Positions 8,949-18,550 of a stretch of DNA of 64,000 nt are shown here, piece by piece. The DNA lies in assembly GCF_000374145.1 (NCBI RefSeq), contig NZ_KB893654.1, forward strand, positions 1 through 64,000. Direction: 5' to 3'. A program made the translations under genes and the position numbers. Position 1 is the first letter of the stretch. Each line of letters opens with the position of its first letter. The notes under the pieces are model-generated. The model saw nothing but the letters and a program-made list of their open reading frames with translations, was not told the origin of the DNA and ran no database searches. The stretch is from Neomegalonema perideroedes DSM 15528 (lineage in GTDB: Bacteria; Pseudomonadota; Alphaproteobacteria; Rhodobacterales; Rhodobacteraceae).

Positions 8949-10253
8949 ATGAGCCTTGCGCCGATCCTCGCTCAAAAACATCTGCGGGAGAGGCTCGCCG
9001 GCGCGATGCGCGGCGGGCCTTTCGGCGCTCTGGACATGGGGGCCTCCAAAGCGGCGGTCCTGATCGTGCAGGCCGATCCGGCGGCTTTGGCCAAAAGCGG
9101 CGAAGGCCGCGAGGCCGACCTCTATTCCGGGCTGAGGGTGATCGGAGCCGGTTCGGCGCGCTCGCTCGGGGTGGGCGCGGACGGCGCCGTCTTCGACGCC
9201 GAGGGCGCCGCCGAAGCCCTCTCGCGCGCGGTCTCGGAAGCCGAGGCCTCGGCGGGGGTGCGGATCAAACAGGGGCTTTTGTCGGTGGGCGGTCTGGCGC
9301 GTCTGGCGCCCGCCGCCGCGAGCCTGCGTCTCGGGCGCGGCCCCATCGGAGACCGGGAGCTGGCGCGGGCGCTCGAAGCCTGCCGCCCCGAGCCGACTCC
9401 ACGCACCCGCGAGCCCATCGACGCCTATCCGGTCGGCTTCTCCGTGGACGGGCGCGCCATGAAGGATCCGCGCGGCGAGACGGGGCGGCGGCTTTCGGCG
9501 GAGATCCGGGTGGTCTCGGTGGATCGGGCGGCGCTGGGGGCTTTGGCTCAGGCGGCGCGGCTCTGCGGGATCGAGCCGGTGGGGGCGGCGGCTTCGGGCT
9601 ACGCCTCGGGGCTGGCCTGCCTCAGCGACGACGAGCTGGATCTCGGGGCGCTCTGCTTCGACATGGGCGGCGGCTCGATTCAGGCGGCGGCCTTCCGGGG
9701 CGGACGCCTGCTGCACGTCGAGGTGGAGCCCATGGGCGGCGCTCATGTGACCTATGACGTGGCGGCGGCTCTGGGCGTCGGATTCCAAGAGGCCGAGCGC
9801 CTCAAGAAGACCGGCGGCGAGGGCGCGGCGCCTATGGTGCGCTCCACGCTGGAGCGGGTGATCCGCCCCCGTTTAGACGAGATGTTCGAGCTGCTTCAGA
9901 ATCGGCTGAAGGCGGGCGGCAAGCTCTCGGCGGAGTTCGGCGGAAGCTTCAGCGGAGATTTCGGCGGCGATTTCGGCGGCAGGCCCATCGCGCTGACCGG
10001 CGGCGCCTCGCAGACCATGGGCGCTCTGGAGGCGGCGCGGGCCGTCTTCGGGCCTCGGGTGCGTCTGGGGCGTCCGATTCGTCCCGCCTCGGCGGCGGAG
10101 GGGGCTTCGGCGCCGGAATACGCGGCGGCGGCGGGGCTGGCGGCCCATGCTCTGCGCGCCCGCGAAGACGCTTGGATCGGCCCTTTGCTGGATTCCCTCG
10201 CGCCGCGGACGGGCGCGGCGGCGGCGCTCGACTGGTGGCGCCGCAACTGGTGA
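8949..10253 (+). CDS. ftsA: Cell division protein FtsA
   Basis: Actin-like protein (434 aa) that tethers FtsZ to the membrane and recruits later division proteins. ATP-site motifs are visible but slightly divergent: LDMGASKAAV (about 29-38), CFDMGGGSIQAA (about 236-247) and ALTGGASQTMG (about 347-357). The C-terminus DWWRRNW has the Trp/Arg-rich amphipathic pattern that anchors FtsA. A short low-complexity patch of FGG/DFGG units sits before the adenosine motif (about 332-343). It follows ftsQ by 7 nt. A gap of 290 nt then separates it from ftsZ, so ftsZ probably has additional promoter input. Confidence 0.92.
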   Translation: MSLAPILAQKHLRERLAGAMRGGPFGALDMGASKAAVLIVQADPAALAKSGEGREADLYSGLRVIGAGSARSLGVGADGAVFDAEGAAEALSRAVSEAEASAGVRIKQGLLSVGGLARLAPAAASLRLGRGPIGDRELARALEACRPEPTPRTREPIDAYPVGFSVDGRAMKDPRGETGRRLSAEIRVVSVDRAALGALAQAARLCGIEPVGAAASGYASGLACLSDDELDLGALCFDMGGGSIQAAAFRGGRLLHVEVEPMGGAHVTYDVAAALGVGFQEAERLKKTGGEGAAPMVRSTLERVIRPRLDEMFELLQNRLKAGGKLSAEFGGSFSGDFGGDFGGRPIALTGGASQTMGALEAARAVFGPRVRLGRPIRPASAAEGASAPEYAAAAGLAAHALRAREDAWIGPLLDSLAPRTGAAAALDWWRRNW

Positions 10254-10543
10254 GGCCGGAACCGGCGACCGGGCCCTCAGGCGGCCGCTCCTCCGGCGAC
10301 TGAACGAATTCCGGATTCAACCGTGTCGCGCGAAGCTTAAATCGCAGCGTGGTTTACGTCGATTCGCGCATCCTGTTTCTGAACTTCGCCCCGCGCTTTC
10401 GGCGCAAGTGACGGAGACAGCACCATAATTTCGCCCCAAAGGGGGCCTTTTGGCCGTGACGCGCTTGAATCTTTACGTTATTCTCCGGAATCACAAGAAA
10501 CGAGGCAGGCGTTAAAAATCGATTGAGCGGGCGGAGCCGGAGC

Positions 10544-12178
10544 ATGGCCTTGAACTTAAAAATCACCGAAGAGAGCGAACTGCGTCCGAGGATCACGGTC
10601 TTCGGCGTGGGCGGAGCCGGCGGCAACGCCGTCAACAACATGATCGACAAGGGGCTGGAGGGCGTCGAATTCGTCGTCGCCAACACCGACGCCCAGGCGC
10701 TGACCCATTCGCGTTCGACGCGCCGGGTCCAGCTCGGCAACGGCGTGACGCGCGGACTCGGCGCGGGCATGCGCCCTGAGGTCGGCCGCGAAGCCGCCGA
10801 AGACACCATCGACGAGATCATCGACCATCTCGCCGGGGCGCATATGTGCTTCATCACCGCCGGCATGGGCGGCGGCACCGGCACCGGAGCCGCTCCCGTC
10901 ATCGCGCGCGCCGCGCGCGAAATGGGCGTGCTGACGGTCGGCGTGGTCTCCAAGCCCTTCCTCTTCGAGGGCGGCAAGCGCATGAAGCTGGCCGATTCGG
11001 GCATCGACGAGCTTCAGAACTACGTCGACACGCTGATCATCATCCCGAACCAGAATCTCTTCCGCGTCGCCAATGAGCAGACCACCGTCCTCGACGCCTT
11101 CAAGCTCGCGGACGACGTGCTTTATCAGGGCGTCAAGGGCGTCACCGACCTGATGGTCATGCCCGGCCTGATCAACCTCGACTTCGCCGACGTCCGCACC
11201 GTCATGAACGAGATGGGCAAGGCGATGATGGGCACCGGCGAAGCCGACGGCGAGACCCGCGCCGTGGACGCCGCCGAGCGCGCCATCGCCAACCCGCTGC
11301 TCGACGACGTGTCGCTGCAGGGCGCGCGCGGCGTGCTGATCAACATCACCGGCGGCTACGACATCAAGCTGTTCGAGGTGGACGAGGCCGCCAACCGCAT
11401 TCGTCAGGAAGTGGATCCCGAGGCCAACATCATCGTCGGCAGCTGCTTCGACCCCACCATGGAAGGCCGCATGCGCGTCTCCGTGGTCGCGACGGGCATC
11501 GACGCCGACCTCAAGAACACGCCCGCCGCGGGCGGCGGCGAGCCCCCTTCCCGCGAGCCTCTGCCGCCGCGCCGGGCCTTGCCCTCGCCGCCGCAGCCGG
11601 GCGGCGGAGTCAACACCTCCGTGCGCAATGCGGTCCGCCGCGCGGCCACCGCGCCCTACACGCCGCCGGCTCGTCCTTCGGCGCCCGGCTCGCGGGGGCC
11701 CACTGAGACGGCTTCCGCCGCGCCCCGCGTCGAGCCGCCCGCCGCGCCCGCTCCGGCCCCGGTCGAGGCCCGCGCGCCGGTTCAGGAGCCGACGCCCCGC
11801 GCAGAGCCCGTTCAGAGCCGCGTCGAGGAGGCCCACGCCCCCGTCGCGACGCAGCCGCAGCCCCTCGCCGAGACCGGATCCATCCTGCGCCCGAACATGG
11901 AGCGCATCGTGGATCCTTCGGTGGAGACGGGCGCCGCGGCTCCGGTTCCGGCGCGCGGTTCGGCTCTGCCCGCCGAGGCTCCGCAGCAGCCCGCGCCGAG
12001 CCAGCAGGCCCGCAGCTCGCTGCTCAGCGGCGGCGGCCTCGATCTGCTGCGCCGCATGACCCAGAGCCTCAGCGGCGCCGGGCGCGACGAGCCCCAGACG
12101 GAGCGCCGCGAGGCGAAAGAGGGCGGCGGAGAATCTCCGCGCGACATCCCGACCTTCCTGCGCCGTCAGGCGAATTGA
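10544..12178 (+). CDS. ftsZ: Cell division GTPase FtsZ
   Basis: Tubulin-like GTPase (544 aa) that forms the Z ring. The nucleotide site is intact: [15 protein letters not shown] near 20, [16 protein letters not shown] (the tubulin signature) near 110, and [11 protein letters not shown] near 210. After about residue 325 comes a disordered Pro/Ala-rich linker of nearly 200 aa, long for the family but usual in alphaproteobacteria. The protein ends with the conserved tail peptide [11 protein letters not shown], which binds FtsA and other partners. The ATG at 10544 follows GGAG by 6 nt; a TTG at 10523 is less likely. lpxC does not follow. Confidence 0.98.
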   Translation: MALNLKITEESELRPRITVFGVGGAGGNAVNNMIDKGLEGVEFVVANTDAQALTHSRSTRRVQLGNGVTRGLGAGMRPEVGREAAEDTIDEIIDHLAGAHMCFITAGMGGGTGTGAAPVIARAAREMGVLTVGVVSKPFLFEGGKRMKLADSGIDELQNYVDTLIIIPNQNLFRVANEQTTVLDAFKLADDVLYQGVKGVTDLMVMPGLINLDFADVRTVMNEMGKAMMGTGEADGETRAVDAAERAIANPLLDDVSLQGARGVLINITGGYDIKLFEVDEAANRIRQEVDPEANIIVGSCFDPTMEGRMRVSVVATGIDADLKNTPAAGGGEPPSREPLPPRRALPSPPQPGGGVNTSVRNAVRRAATAPYTPPARPSAPGSRGPTETASAAPRVEPPAAPAPAPVEARAPVQEPTPRAEPVQSRVEEAHAPVATQPQPLAETGSILRPNMERIVDPSVETGAAAPVPARGSALPAEAPQQPAPSQQARSSLLSGGGLDLLRRMTQSLSGAGRDEPQTERREAKEGGGESPRDIPTFLRRQAN

Positions 12179-12230
12179 GATCTGAGCCGTCGAAGGCCGC
12201 CTCCGCCCGGCGCGCCTGAGACGCTCGAAA

Positions 12231-12261
12231 GCCTCCGCCCCGGATAGGGCGGAGGCTTTTT
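12231..12261 (+). terminator. Intrinsic terminator after ftsZ
   Basis: A perfect 10-bp stem, GCCTCCGCCC (12231-12240) with GGGCGGAGGC (12247-12256), encloses the loop CGGATA and is followed by five Ts. It ends the division gene operon. Confidence 0.92.
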
Positions 12262-12293
12262 CTCTGAAGCACGAAGGCCCGGAGCCGCCTTCC

Positions 12294-12872
12294 TCAGCCT
12301 TCCCAGATGGTCAGCTTCTCGGCGGAGGTCGGGCGCGGCGGCTGAGGGAAGGGAACGGCGGGCGTCCCCATCACCAGAAATCCCACGAGACGCTCCTCCG
12401 GCGCCAATTTGAAGGCCGCGCGCAGGGTTTGCGACTCCAGACGCGGACCGGAGATCACCATGGCCCGCCAGCCGAAGGATTCGGCCGCGAGATGCATGTT
12501 CTGCATGGCCGCTCCGACGCTCAGCCATTGATCCGTCTCGGAGATATGATCGCGCTCCGGCTCGATCCGGGCGATGAGCGCGATGGTCTCCGAGCCCCAG
12601 ATTCCTTTCATGCGCGTCGTGGCGAGATGCTCCGCCGAGGCTTCGGGGCGGATCTCCTTTTCGGCGGCGGCGAAACGCTCGCCGAGGGTCTCGCGCAGGC
12701 CGGTCGGGATGTAGATGAAGCGCCAAGGCCGCAAAAGCCCATGATCGGGGGCGGCGCATCCGGCGTCTACGATGGCGCGGATCTGCTCTAGGGAGGGGCC
12801 GGGCGCGCCCGTCTCCATGCGACGGGGCGAAACCGAGCGGCGCGCGTGGAGCGCGTCGAGAACTGCGGACAT
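12294..12872 (-). CDS. Nitroreductase-family protein, YdjA-like
   Basis: 192 aa, FMN-dependent nitroreductase fold. The N-terminal ARRSVSPRRM with the following DAGCAAPDHGLLRPWRF (about 36-52) fits the small single-domain YdjA group, which has few residues between core helices and reduces varied substrates with NAD(P)H. The C-terminal EERLVGFLVMGTP is the conserved closing strand. The physiological substrate is not known for this group. The gene is convergent with ftsZ, at the position where many relatives carry lpxC. Confidence 0.85.
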   Translation of the reverse strand: MSAVLDALHARRSVSPRRMETGAPGPSLEQIRAIVDAGCAAPDHGLLRPWRFIYIPTGLRETLGERFAAAEKEIRPEASAEHLATTRMKGIWGSETIALIARIEPERDHISETDQWLSVGAAMQNMHLAAESFGWRAMVISGPRLESQTLRAAFKLAPEERLVGFLVMGTPAVPFPQPPRPTSAEKLTIWEG

Positions 12873-12968
12873 GACGAGGCCTTTCAGCTTTCGGGAAGGC
12901 GCGGCCCTCCCGCGCGCCGAAGGCTCATGGGTAGGCGGGGGGCGGCGGAAAGGTCAAGGGGCCGGACT

Positions 12969-13727
12969 TCAGGCGGGCGTGATCGGCGGGCCGTAACTCC
13001 GCGCGCCGAAGAGCGCCGAACCCACGCGCAGAATGGTCGCGCCTTCCTCCACGGCGGCCTCGAAATCCCCGGACATGCCCATGGAGAGTTCGCGGATCTC
13101 GGGATGGACCCCGGCGGCTTCGTCGCGCAGACGCCGCAGCAGGCGGAAGCAATCGCGGATGCGGGCCTCGTCCTCGGTCAGGGCGGCGAGGGTCATCAGC
13201 CCCTTGGGCTTGAGCCGCGCGAAGCGGGGCAGGGCGGCGAGGAACTCCGGCAGGGCCTCGGGGGGGAGGCCGAATTTGCTCTCCTCGCCGGAGGTGTTGA
13301 CCTGAACCAGAACCTCAAGATCGCGGCCTTCGGCTTCAAGGCGTTTGTCCAGCGCCTCGGCGAGCTTCAGCGAATCCAGCGCGTGGAATTCATGGGCGAA
13401 GCGGAGCATCTGATTGATCTTATTGCTTTGCAGATGGCCGATGACGCTCCAGCGGATGGAGGCTCCGGCCAATTCGGCGGATTTCTCCAGCCCTTCCTGA
13501 ACCTTGTTCTCGCCGAAATCGGCGATCCCCGCCGCCAGAGCCGCGCGCAACACATGGGCGGGCACGGTCTTGCTGACGGCCAGCAGCCGGATGGGCGCCG
13601 GATCGCGTCCGGCGCGGGCGGCGGCGGCCTCGATGCGGGCGCGCAGGCCGGCGTGATTGCGGGCGAAGGTCTCTTGCGGATCGGCGCCGAAACGCGCGAT
13701 CTCTTCGGGGGAGAGGCTCTGAGTCAT
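12969..13727 (-). CDS. PLP homeostasis protein, YggS/PROSC family
   Basis: 252 aa, single-domain fold-type III PLP protein that buffers free pyridoxal phosphate and keeps amino- and keto-acid pools balanced; it has no known catalytic turnover. The PLP lysine is in [10 protein letters not shown] (about 48-57). Other landmarks are [53 protein letters not shown] and [10 protein letters not shown]. Length is normal. It lies about 100 nt upstream of the nitroreductase gene on the same strand. Confidence 0.95.
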   Translation of the reverse strand: MTQSLSPEEIARFGADPQETFARNHAGLRARIEAAAARAGRDPAPIRLLAVSKTVPAHVLRAALAAGIADFGENKVQEGLEKSAELAGASIRWSVIGHLQSNKINQMLRFAHEFHALDSLKLAEALDKRLEAEGRDLEVLVQVNTSGEESKFGLPPEALPEFLAALPRFARLKPKGLMTLAALTEDEARIRDCFRLLRRLRDEAAGVHPEIRELSMGMSGDFEAAVEEGATILRVGSALFGARSYGPPITPA

Positions 13728-13758
13728 GCGCCGAGTTAGGCCGCCCCGGCGCGGAGGG

Positions 13759-15519
13759 TCAAGCGCCTTCCGCGCTCCGGGAGCGGTCCAGATCGCGCAG
13801 CCAGGAAGGATGCAGCTCCGGGCGTCCGAAATAATAGCCCTGAAGGCAATCCACGCCCAATTCGCGCAGGATGGGCGCTTCGGCCTCTCCGACCATCTCG
13901 GCGACGGTCATGATCTCGAAATTCCGCGCGATCTCGACCAGAGTGCGCACGAGGGTCTGATTATCGGGATTCTTATCCACGCCCTTCACGAAAACGCCGT
14001 CGATCTTCACGATGTCGATCTTCAGCCGCTTGAAATGGCGAAAAGAGGTGTAGCCCGCGCCGAAGTCGTCCACGGCCATGGCGCAGCCGAGATCGCGCAG
14101 ATTATTGATGAACTCCGCCGTATGGCCGCCGTCGTGAATGGCGGTGGCCTCGGTGATCTCGACGATCAGCCGCTCGGTGAGGTCGCGGCGGCCTTCGGAG
14201 AGTTCGCGCAAGGCCCGCATCCAATCGCGGTCCAGCGCCGATTGCGGCGAGACGTTGATGCTCAGGCGCAGCTTCGGAATGTCGCGCAAAGTGGCGAAGG
14301 CCAGCTCCAGCACGCGGCGGTCCAGCATCCGCACGAGGCCGAGCTGCTCGGCCACCGGCATGAAGTCGGCGGCGGAGGAGATGCGCCCCGAAGGATCGCG
14401 CATGCGGATCAGGCATTCATGGAAGGCCTGCCGGCTCGGATCGTCGGAGCGGACCACCGGCTGATAGGCCAGAGTGATTCGGTCCTCCTGAAGCGCGGTG
14501 ACGATCTGTCCGGCCATGGTGATGTTGCGCCGGCGCAATTCGGCGCCGCCGCCCCGGCTTTCATAGATCATGAAGCTGTTGGGGCCTTGGGCGCGGGCGC
14601 GGAAGAGCGCCTCTTCGGCGGCGGCCATGGCGTCATGGGTGGCGCGGCCATGGTCGGGCAGCAGCGCCGCCCCCACGGAGATGGTGATCGCCACTTGCCC
14701 CGCCTGAGTCCGCACCACCGGATCGCGGGCGGCGGCCTGCATCTGGGCCACCAGCTCCTCGACTTCGGCGCGGCTGCGGTCGGGCAGGGCGACGCCGAAT
14801 TTCGCGCCCGCCACCCGGCCGAGGGAATCCCCGGCGCGGAGCAGCTTCTCCAGCCGCGCGCCGAGCTGCACGATCACGGCGTCGGCGACGTCGTAGCCAT
14901 AGGCGTCGTTCACCCCGGCCATATTGTCGAGGCCGACGATGAGATAGGCCGCCGAGCCGTGAGTCGCCAAAGTCCGGGCGATGACCTGCGCCAGATGCTC
15001 GCGCAGGCGCGGGCGGTTGAGATGGCCGGTCGTCTGGTCGAAGAAGGCGAGATAGGACAGGCGGGTCTCGCGGGCGCGGCGGGCGCTGGCGTCGCGCAGC
15101 ACGCCGATCAGGCGCGGGCCTTTGGAATCCTCGACGAAGCTCAGGCGCTCCTCGGTCCAGCGGGGCGGGGCGCCTTCGGGGCAGTCGCGCCAGCGATATT
15201 CGCTGACCAGAGAGCCCCGCAGCTGAGGCTCGGAGAGCCAGGAATCGCGGTTGCGGCAATCTTCGTCGTTGAGATGGGCGCGCAGGGCGGCGCCTGTGTC
15301 GAGCCGCGCGAGGCCGGGGGCGTCGAGGGCCTCCTCGGCGTTCTCCGACCAGCTCAGCCGATCATCGGCGAGCCGCCAGACGAAAGCCGCGTCGCCCAGC
15401 CCCTTGAGGGCGAGCGCGAGGTCTTCGGCGTCGATTCGCGTGCCTGTCAAAAACCGAACTCCCGCCCGCAAAGCCGCGCGCGCGGGGCCCTGCGCCCCTG
15501 CATGATCGCTCGGATTCAT
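13759..15519 (-). CDS. PAS-GGDEF-EAL protein with degenerate GGDEF; likely c-di-GMP phosphodiesterase
   Basis: 586 aa, no membrane segment or signal. An N-terminal PAS-like sensor (about 25-135) precedes a GGDEF-type domain whose signature reads RVAGAKF in place of RxGGDEF, so diguanylate cyclase activity is unlikely; the upstream RAGD matches the inhibitory RxxD site. The C-terminal EAL domain (about 325-580) keeps the catalytic pattern: ECLIRM for EALxR, NVSPQ, VEITEA, DDFGAGYTSF, IVKIDG, VAEM and QGYYFGRP. I infer c-di-GMP hydrolysis, perhaps regulated by GTP or c-di-GMP at the dead domain. The start at 15519 is preferred, although an in-frame start at 15579 would also be open; neither has a clear RBS. 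Confidence 0.88.
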   Translation of the reverse strand: MNPSDHAGAQGPARAALRAGVRFLTGTRIDAEDLALALKGLGDAAFVWRLADDRLSWSENAEEALDAPGLARLDTGAALRAHLNDEDCRNRDSWLSEPQLRGSLVSEYRWRDCPEGAPPRWTEERLSFVEDSKGPRLIGVLRDASARRARETRLSYLAFFDQTTGHLNRPRLREHLAQVIARTLATHGSAAYLIVGLDNMAGVNDAYGYDVADAVIVQLGARLEKLLRAGDSLGRVAGAKFGVALPDRSRAEVEELVAQMQAAARDPVVRTQAGQVAITISVGAALLPDHGRATHDAMAAAEEALFRARAQGPNSFMIYESRGGGAELRRRNITMAGQIVTALQEDRITLAYQPVVRSDDPSRQAFHECLIRMRDPSGRISSAADFMPVAEQLGLVRMLDRRVLELAFATLRDIPKLRLSINVSPQSALDRDWMRALRELSEGRRDLTERLIVEITEATAIHDGGHTAEFINNLRDLGCAMAVDDFGAGYTSFRHFKRLKIDIVKIDGVFVKGVDKNPDNQTLVRTLVEIARNFEIMTVAEMVGEAEAPILRELGVDCLQGYYFGRPELHPSWLRDLDRSRSAEGA

Positions 15520-15614
15520 GATATGGGCGGAGGGGCCTTTCCAAACTCCTACCGGACTCGCGATAAAGCCGAGCGCCATACGAAAACCTCGCCTTCTTTT
15601 CCGGAGATTCGCGC

Positions 15615-16199
15615 ATGACCGCCTCTGCAGACCCCGACCGTTGCCCTTGGTGCGGGAGCGATCCGCTTTATGTCGCCTATCATGATCAGGAATGGGGCGT
15701 TCCTGAGCGCGACGGGCGGGCGCTTTACGAAAAATTGATTCTCGACGGATTCCAGGCCGGGCTTTCGTGGATCACGATTCTGCGTAAGCGTCCGGCCTTC
15801 CGCGCGGCCTTCGAAGGCTTCGAGCCCGCGCGAATCGCGCAATGGGGCGAGCCGGAGGTGGCGCGCCTGCTTCAGAATCCGGGGATCGTGCGCCATCGCG
15901 GCAAGATCGAAGGCGCGATCAAGGGCGCCCGCGCTTGGGAGAAGATCGAGGCGCGCGAAGGATTCTCGCAATTCCTCTGGAAATTCGTGGAGGGGCGGCC
16001 GATCCAGAACCGCTTCCGGAGCATGAGCGAAGTCCCGACCGCCACGGCGGAATCCACGGCGCTGTCCAAGGCGCTCAAGGCCGAGGGCTTCGTCTTCTGC
16101 GGCCCGGTGATCGTCTACGCCGCCATGCAGGCCATGGGGCTGGTCAACGACCATATGCTGGGCTGTCCGCGCCATGGGGAATGCGCGGCGCTGGCTTGA
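15615..16199 (+). CDS. tag: DNA-3-methyladenine glycosylase I
   Basis: Tag (194 aa) removes 3-methyladenine from alkylated DNA. The N-terminal zinc-site part reads RCPWCGSDPLYVAYHDQEWG, and the C-terminal VNDHMLGCPRHGEC supplies the remaining His and Cys ligands. The helix-hairpin-helix core includes FQAGLSWITILRKR (about 50-63), NPGIVRHRGKIEGAI (about 91-105) and GFVFCGPVIVYAAMQAMG. It is divergent from the EAL gene, with about 95 nt between starts. Confidence 0.96.
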   Translation: MTASADPDRCPWCGSDPLYVAYHDQEWGVPERDGRALYEKLILDGFQAGLSWITILRKRPAFRAAFEGFEPARIAQWGEPEVARLLQNPGIVRHRGKIEGAIKGARAWEKIEAREGFSQFLWKFVEGRPIQNRFRSMSEVPTATAESTALSKALKAEGFVFCGPVIVYAAMQAMGLVNDHMLGCPRHGECAALA

Positions 16200-16205
16200 G
16201 CATTG

Positions 16206-16239
16206 AAAAAGGGCGGCGCCTCGCGGCCCCGCCCCTTTG
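16206..16239 (-). terminator. Terminator between tag and ilvE
   Basis: Read on the minus strand after ilvE, a GC-rich imperfect hairpin (AAAGGGGCGG paired with CCGCCCTTT, with a second GGC/GCC stem inside) is followed by TTTTT. The A-run on the other side may make it work for tag as well. Confidence 0.6.
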
Positions 16240-16259
16240 CTGCGCTCCGGCCTTGCGGC

Positions 16260-17135
16260 TCAGATGGAGATCTTGCCGCGCACGAGGTCGGCGTAATCCT
16301 GCACGACCTGCTTGGTCAGGGCGCCGACTTCGTAATTATAGGGCCCGATCTCGGCGACGGGGGTGACCTCGGCGGCGGAGCCGGTCAGGAAGCATTGCTC
16401 GAAGCTCTCCAGCTCGTTGGGCTGGATCGCCCGCTCGACCACCTCGACCTGACGATGACGCAGGATGTCGATCACCGTCTGGCGCGTCAGGCCGTTGAGG
16501 AAGCAATCCGGGGTGGGGGTGTGCACTTTGCCGTCTTTGATGAAGAAGGCGTTGGCCCCGGTGGCCTCGGCGACCTGCCCGCGATAATCGAGCATCAGGG
16601 CGTCGGCGTAGCCTTTGGCCTCGGCGGCGTGCTTGGACATGGTGGCGATCATGTAAAGGCCCGAGGCCTTCGCCTGAGACGGCGCGGTGTCGGGCGCCGG
16701 ACGGCGCCAGTCGGCCATGGTCAGACGGATGCCCTTGAGCTCGCCCGCGAAATAAGCGCCCCAAGCCCAAGCCGCGATGGCGAGGTGGATCGTGTTCTTC
16801 TGAGCCGCGACGCCCATCATCTCCGAGCCGCGCCAGGCCAAAGCGCGCAGATAGCCGTCCGTCAGCCCATTGGCCTTGAGGACCTCCTGCTTGGCCGCGT
16901 CGATCTCCTCGACGGTGAAAGGCACCTGATAGCCGAGGAGCCGCGCCGAATTATGCAGGCGCTCGGAATGCAGGCGCGACTTGAAGATGACGCCGCCGTA
17001 AGCGCGCTCGCCCTCGAAGACGGCCCCGGCGTAATGCAGCGCATGGGTCAGAATATGGACGTTGGCTTCGCGCCAAGGGCGCAGAGCGCCGTCTTGCCAG
17101 ATGAATCCGTCACGGTCGTGGAAGGGCTGGGACAT
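16260..17135 (-). CDS. ilvE: Branched-chain amino acid aminotransferase
   Basis: 291 aa, fold-type IV PLP aminotransferase that interconverts Leu/Ile/Val and their keto acids with 2-oxoglutarate. The N-terminal THALHYAGAVFEGERAY, the PLP lysine in PSQAKASGLY (Lys about 162), the Glu of QVAEATGANAFFI and the cofactor-phosphate region NGLTRQTVIDIL are intact. Length is normal. The gene is divergent from petP-petR; this ilvE / MarR / response regulator order occurs in other Rhodobacterales. Confidence 0.96.
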   Translation of the reverse strand: MSQPFHDRDGFIWQDGALRPWREANVHILTHALHYAGAVFEGERAYGGVIFKSRLHSERLHNSARLLGYQVPFTVEEIDAAKQEVLKANGLTDGYLRALAWRGSEMMGVAAQKNTIHLAIAAWAWGAYFAGELKGIRLTMADWRRPAPDTAPSQAKASGLYMIATMSKHAAEAKGYADALMLDYRGQVAEATGANAFFIKDGKVHTPTPDCFLNGLTRQTVIDILRHRQVEVVERAIQPNELESFEQCFLTGSAAEVTPVAEIGPYNYEVGALTKQVVQDYADLVRGKISI

Positions 17136-17324
17136 CTCATGAGATCCGATATGATTGACGGGGCGTTTCCTGCGGCCGCTTGTTCGGGGGCCTTGCCCGA
17201 GCGGTAGCAGCCGACTTGATTTATGTCAATATTTATGCCCTATTTCGCGGGCCGCCGTCCGACGCCTTATTCCGCTTCGGTCGGCCTAGCGTTTCACCTG
17301 AAAAGCGATTCGGCAAGGACGCTC

Positions 17325-17855
17325 ATGCCCGTCTCCTCTCCCGCTCCGGCCTCCGACCGCGCCGCCTCGCCGCTTTCGGCGGATCATCTGCTGTATCTGA
17401 CCGATCAGAATTTGCGGCAGGGGATCGAGCTTCTGTTTTTCGCCTATCGCGACTTCACCAGCGATCCCGACGCCATTCTTCAGGAAATGGATTTCGGACG
17501 GGCGCATCATCGGGTGCTGCATTTCGTCGGGGGGAATCCGGGGCTGACCGTGGCGGAGCTGCTCGGGATTCTGCGCATCGCAAAGCAATCTTTGGCGCGG
17601 GTGCTGCGGCCTTTGCAGGATCAGGGGCTGATCGCCCAGCGCGTCGGGGAGAAGGATCGTCGACAGCGGCGCCTGTTCCTCACCGAGGCGGGGGCGGCTC
17701 TGGAGAAGCGCTTGCAGGAGGCCCAGCGTCGCCGGATGCGCGCCGCCTTTCAGGCCGCCGGACCCGAGGCCGTCGCCGGATTCCGCCGGGTGCTCGAATT
17801 GATGATCGACGAATCCGAGCGCGGCCGCGCTCTGAGCATGATCGCCCGCTCATGA
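17325..17855 (+). CDS. petP: MarR-family regulator, PetP-like
   Basis: 176 aa, winged-helix regulator. The DNA-binding part is clear: GLTVAELLGILRIAKQSLARVLRPL (helix-turn-helix, about 78-102, given here in pieces: GLTVAELLG and AKQSLARVLRPL), then the wing VGEKDRRQRRLFLTEAG. In Rhodobacter capsulatus, PetP and PetR are paired regulators needed for cytochrome bc1 expression; here the name rests on the same MarR plus OmpR pairing and overlap. The ATG at 17325 follows AAGGA by 5-6 nt; upstream in-frame ATGs have no RBS. Its stop overlaps the petR start (ATGA). Confidence 0.82.
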   Translation: MPVSSPAPASDRAASPLSADHLLYLTDQNLRQGIELLFFAYRDFTSDPDAILQEMDFGRAHHRVLHFVGGNPGLTVAELLGILRIAKQSLARVLRPLQDQGLIAQRVGEKDRRQRRLFLTEAGAALEKRLQEAQRRRMRAAFQAAGPEAVAGFRRVLELMIDESERGRALSMIARS

Positions 17856-18550
17856 AGGAGGATCCGCCGCATATCCTCGTGGTGGACGACGACGCGCGGA
17901 TTCGCCAGCTTTTAGAGCGTTATCTGGCGCGTCAGGGCTGGCGGGCCAGCGGCGCCGCCGACGCCGCCGCCGCGCGGCGGCTGATCGGGTCTTTACTCTT
18001 CGATCTGGTGGTTCTGGACGTGATGATGCCCGGCGAGGACGGAATGTCTCTGGCGCGCTGGCTGCGCGAGACCGGCGGCCCTCCGAGCCTGCTCCTGACC
18101 GCGCGGGGCGAATCCGCCGACCGCATCAAGGGGCTGGAGGCCGGGGCGGATGATTATCTCGCCAAGCCCTTCGAGCCGCGCGAGCTGGCTTTGCGCATCG
18201 AGGCCATCCTGCGCCGGGCTTTTCGTCCGCCGCCGCTCACGCCTGCGCCCGAGGCTCCCGCGACGCTGAGTTTCGGCGGCCTGACCTATGACCGCCCGCG
18301 CGGCGAATTGCGCCGGGGAGAGGAGCCGATCCATCTGACCGGCGCCGAAGAGGCCATGCTCTCGGCTTTGGCGGAGCAGCCGCATGAGCCTTTGGAGCGG
18401 GCGGCGCTGCTCGGCGCGCTGGAGGCCGGAGACGAGCGGACGGTGGATGTTCTGGTGGCGCGTCTGCGGCGCAAGCTGGAGGACGACGCCGCCAATCCGC
18501 GATTCCTGCGCACGGTGCGCGGGGTGGGCTATCGCCTGACGCCGGACTAG
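17852..18550 (+). CDS. petR: OmpR-family response regulator, PetR-like
   Basis: 232 aa. Receiver domain 1-120 with acidic triad HILVVDDDARI, the phosphorylated Asp in LVVLDVMMPGEDG (about 56), Thr in LLLTARGE and Lys in YLAKPFEP. The C-terminal winged helix (about 135-230) ends LRTVRGVGYRLTPD, the OmpR/PhoB hallmark. No histidine kinase gene is adjacent. The ATGA overlap with petP implies translational coupling. The last 18 coding bases are copied in inverted orientation about 150 bp downstream (see the repeat at 18533-18720). Confidence 0.9.
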   Translation: MKEDPPHILVVDDDARIRQLLERYLARQGWRASGAADAAAARRLIGSLLFDLVVLDVMMPGEDGMSLARWLRETGGPPSLLLTARGESADRIKGLEAGADDYLAKPFEPRELALRIEAILRRAFRPPPLTPAPEAPATLSFGGLTYDRPRGELRRGEEPIHLTGAEEAMLSALAEQPHEPLERAALLGALEAGDERTVDVLVARLRRKLEDDAANPRFLRTVRGVGYRLTPD

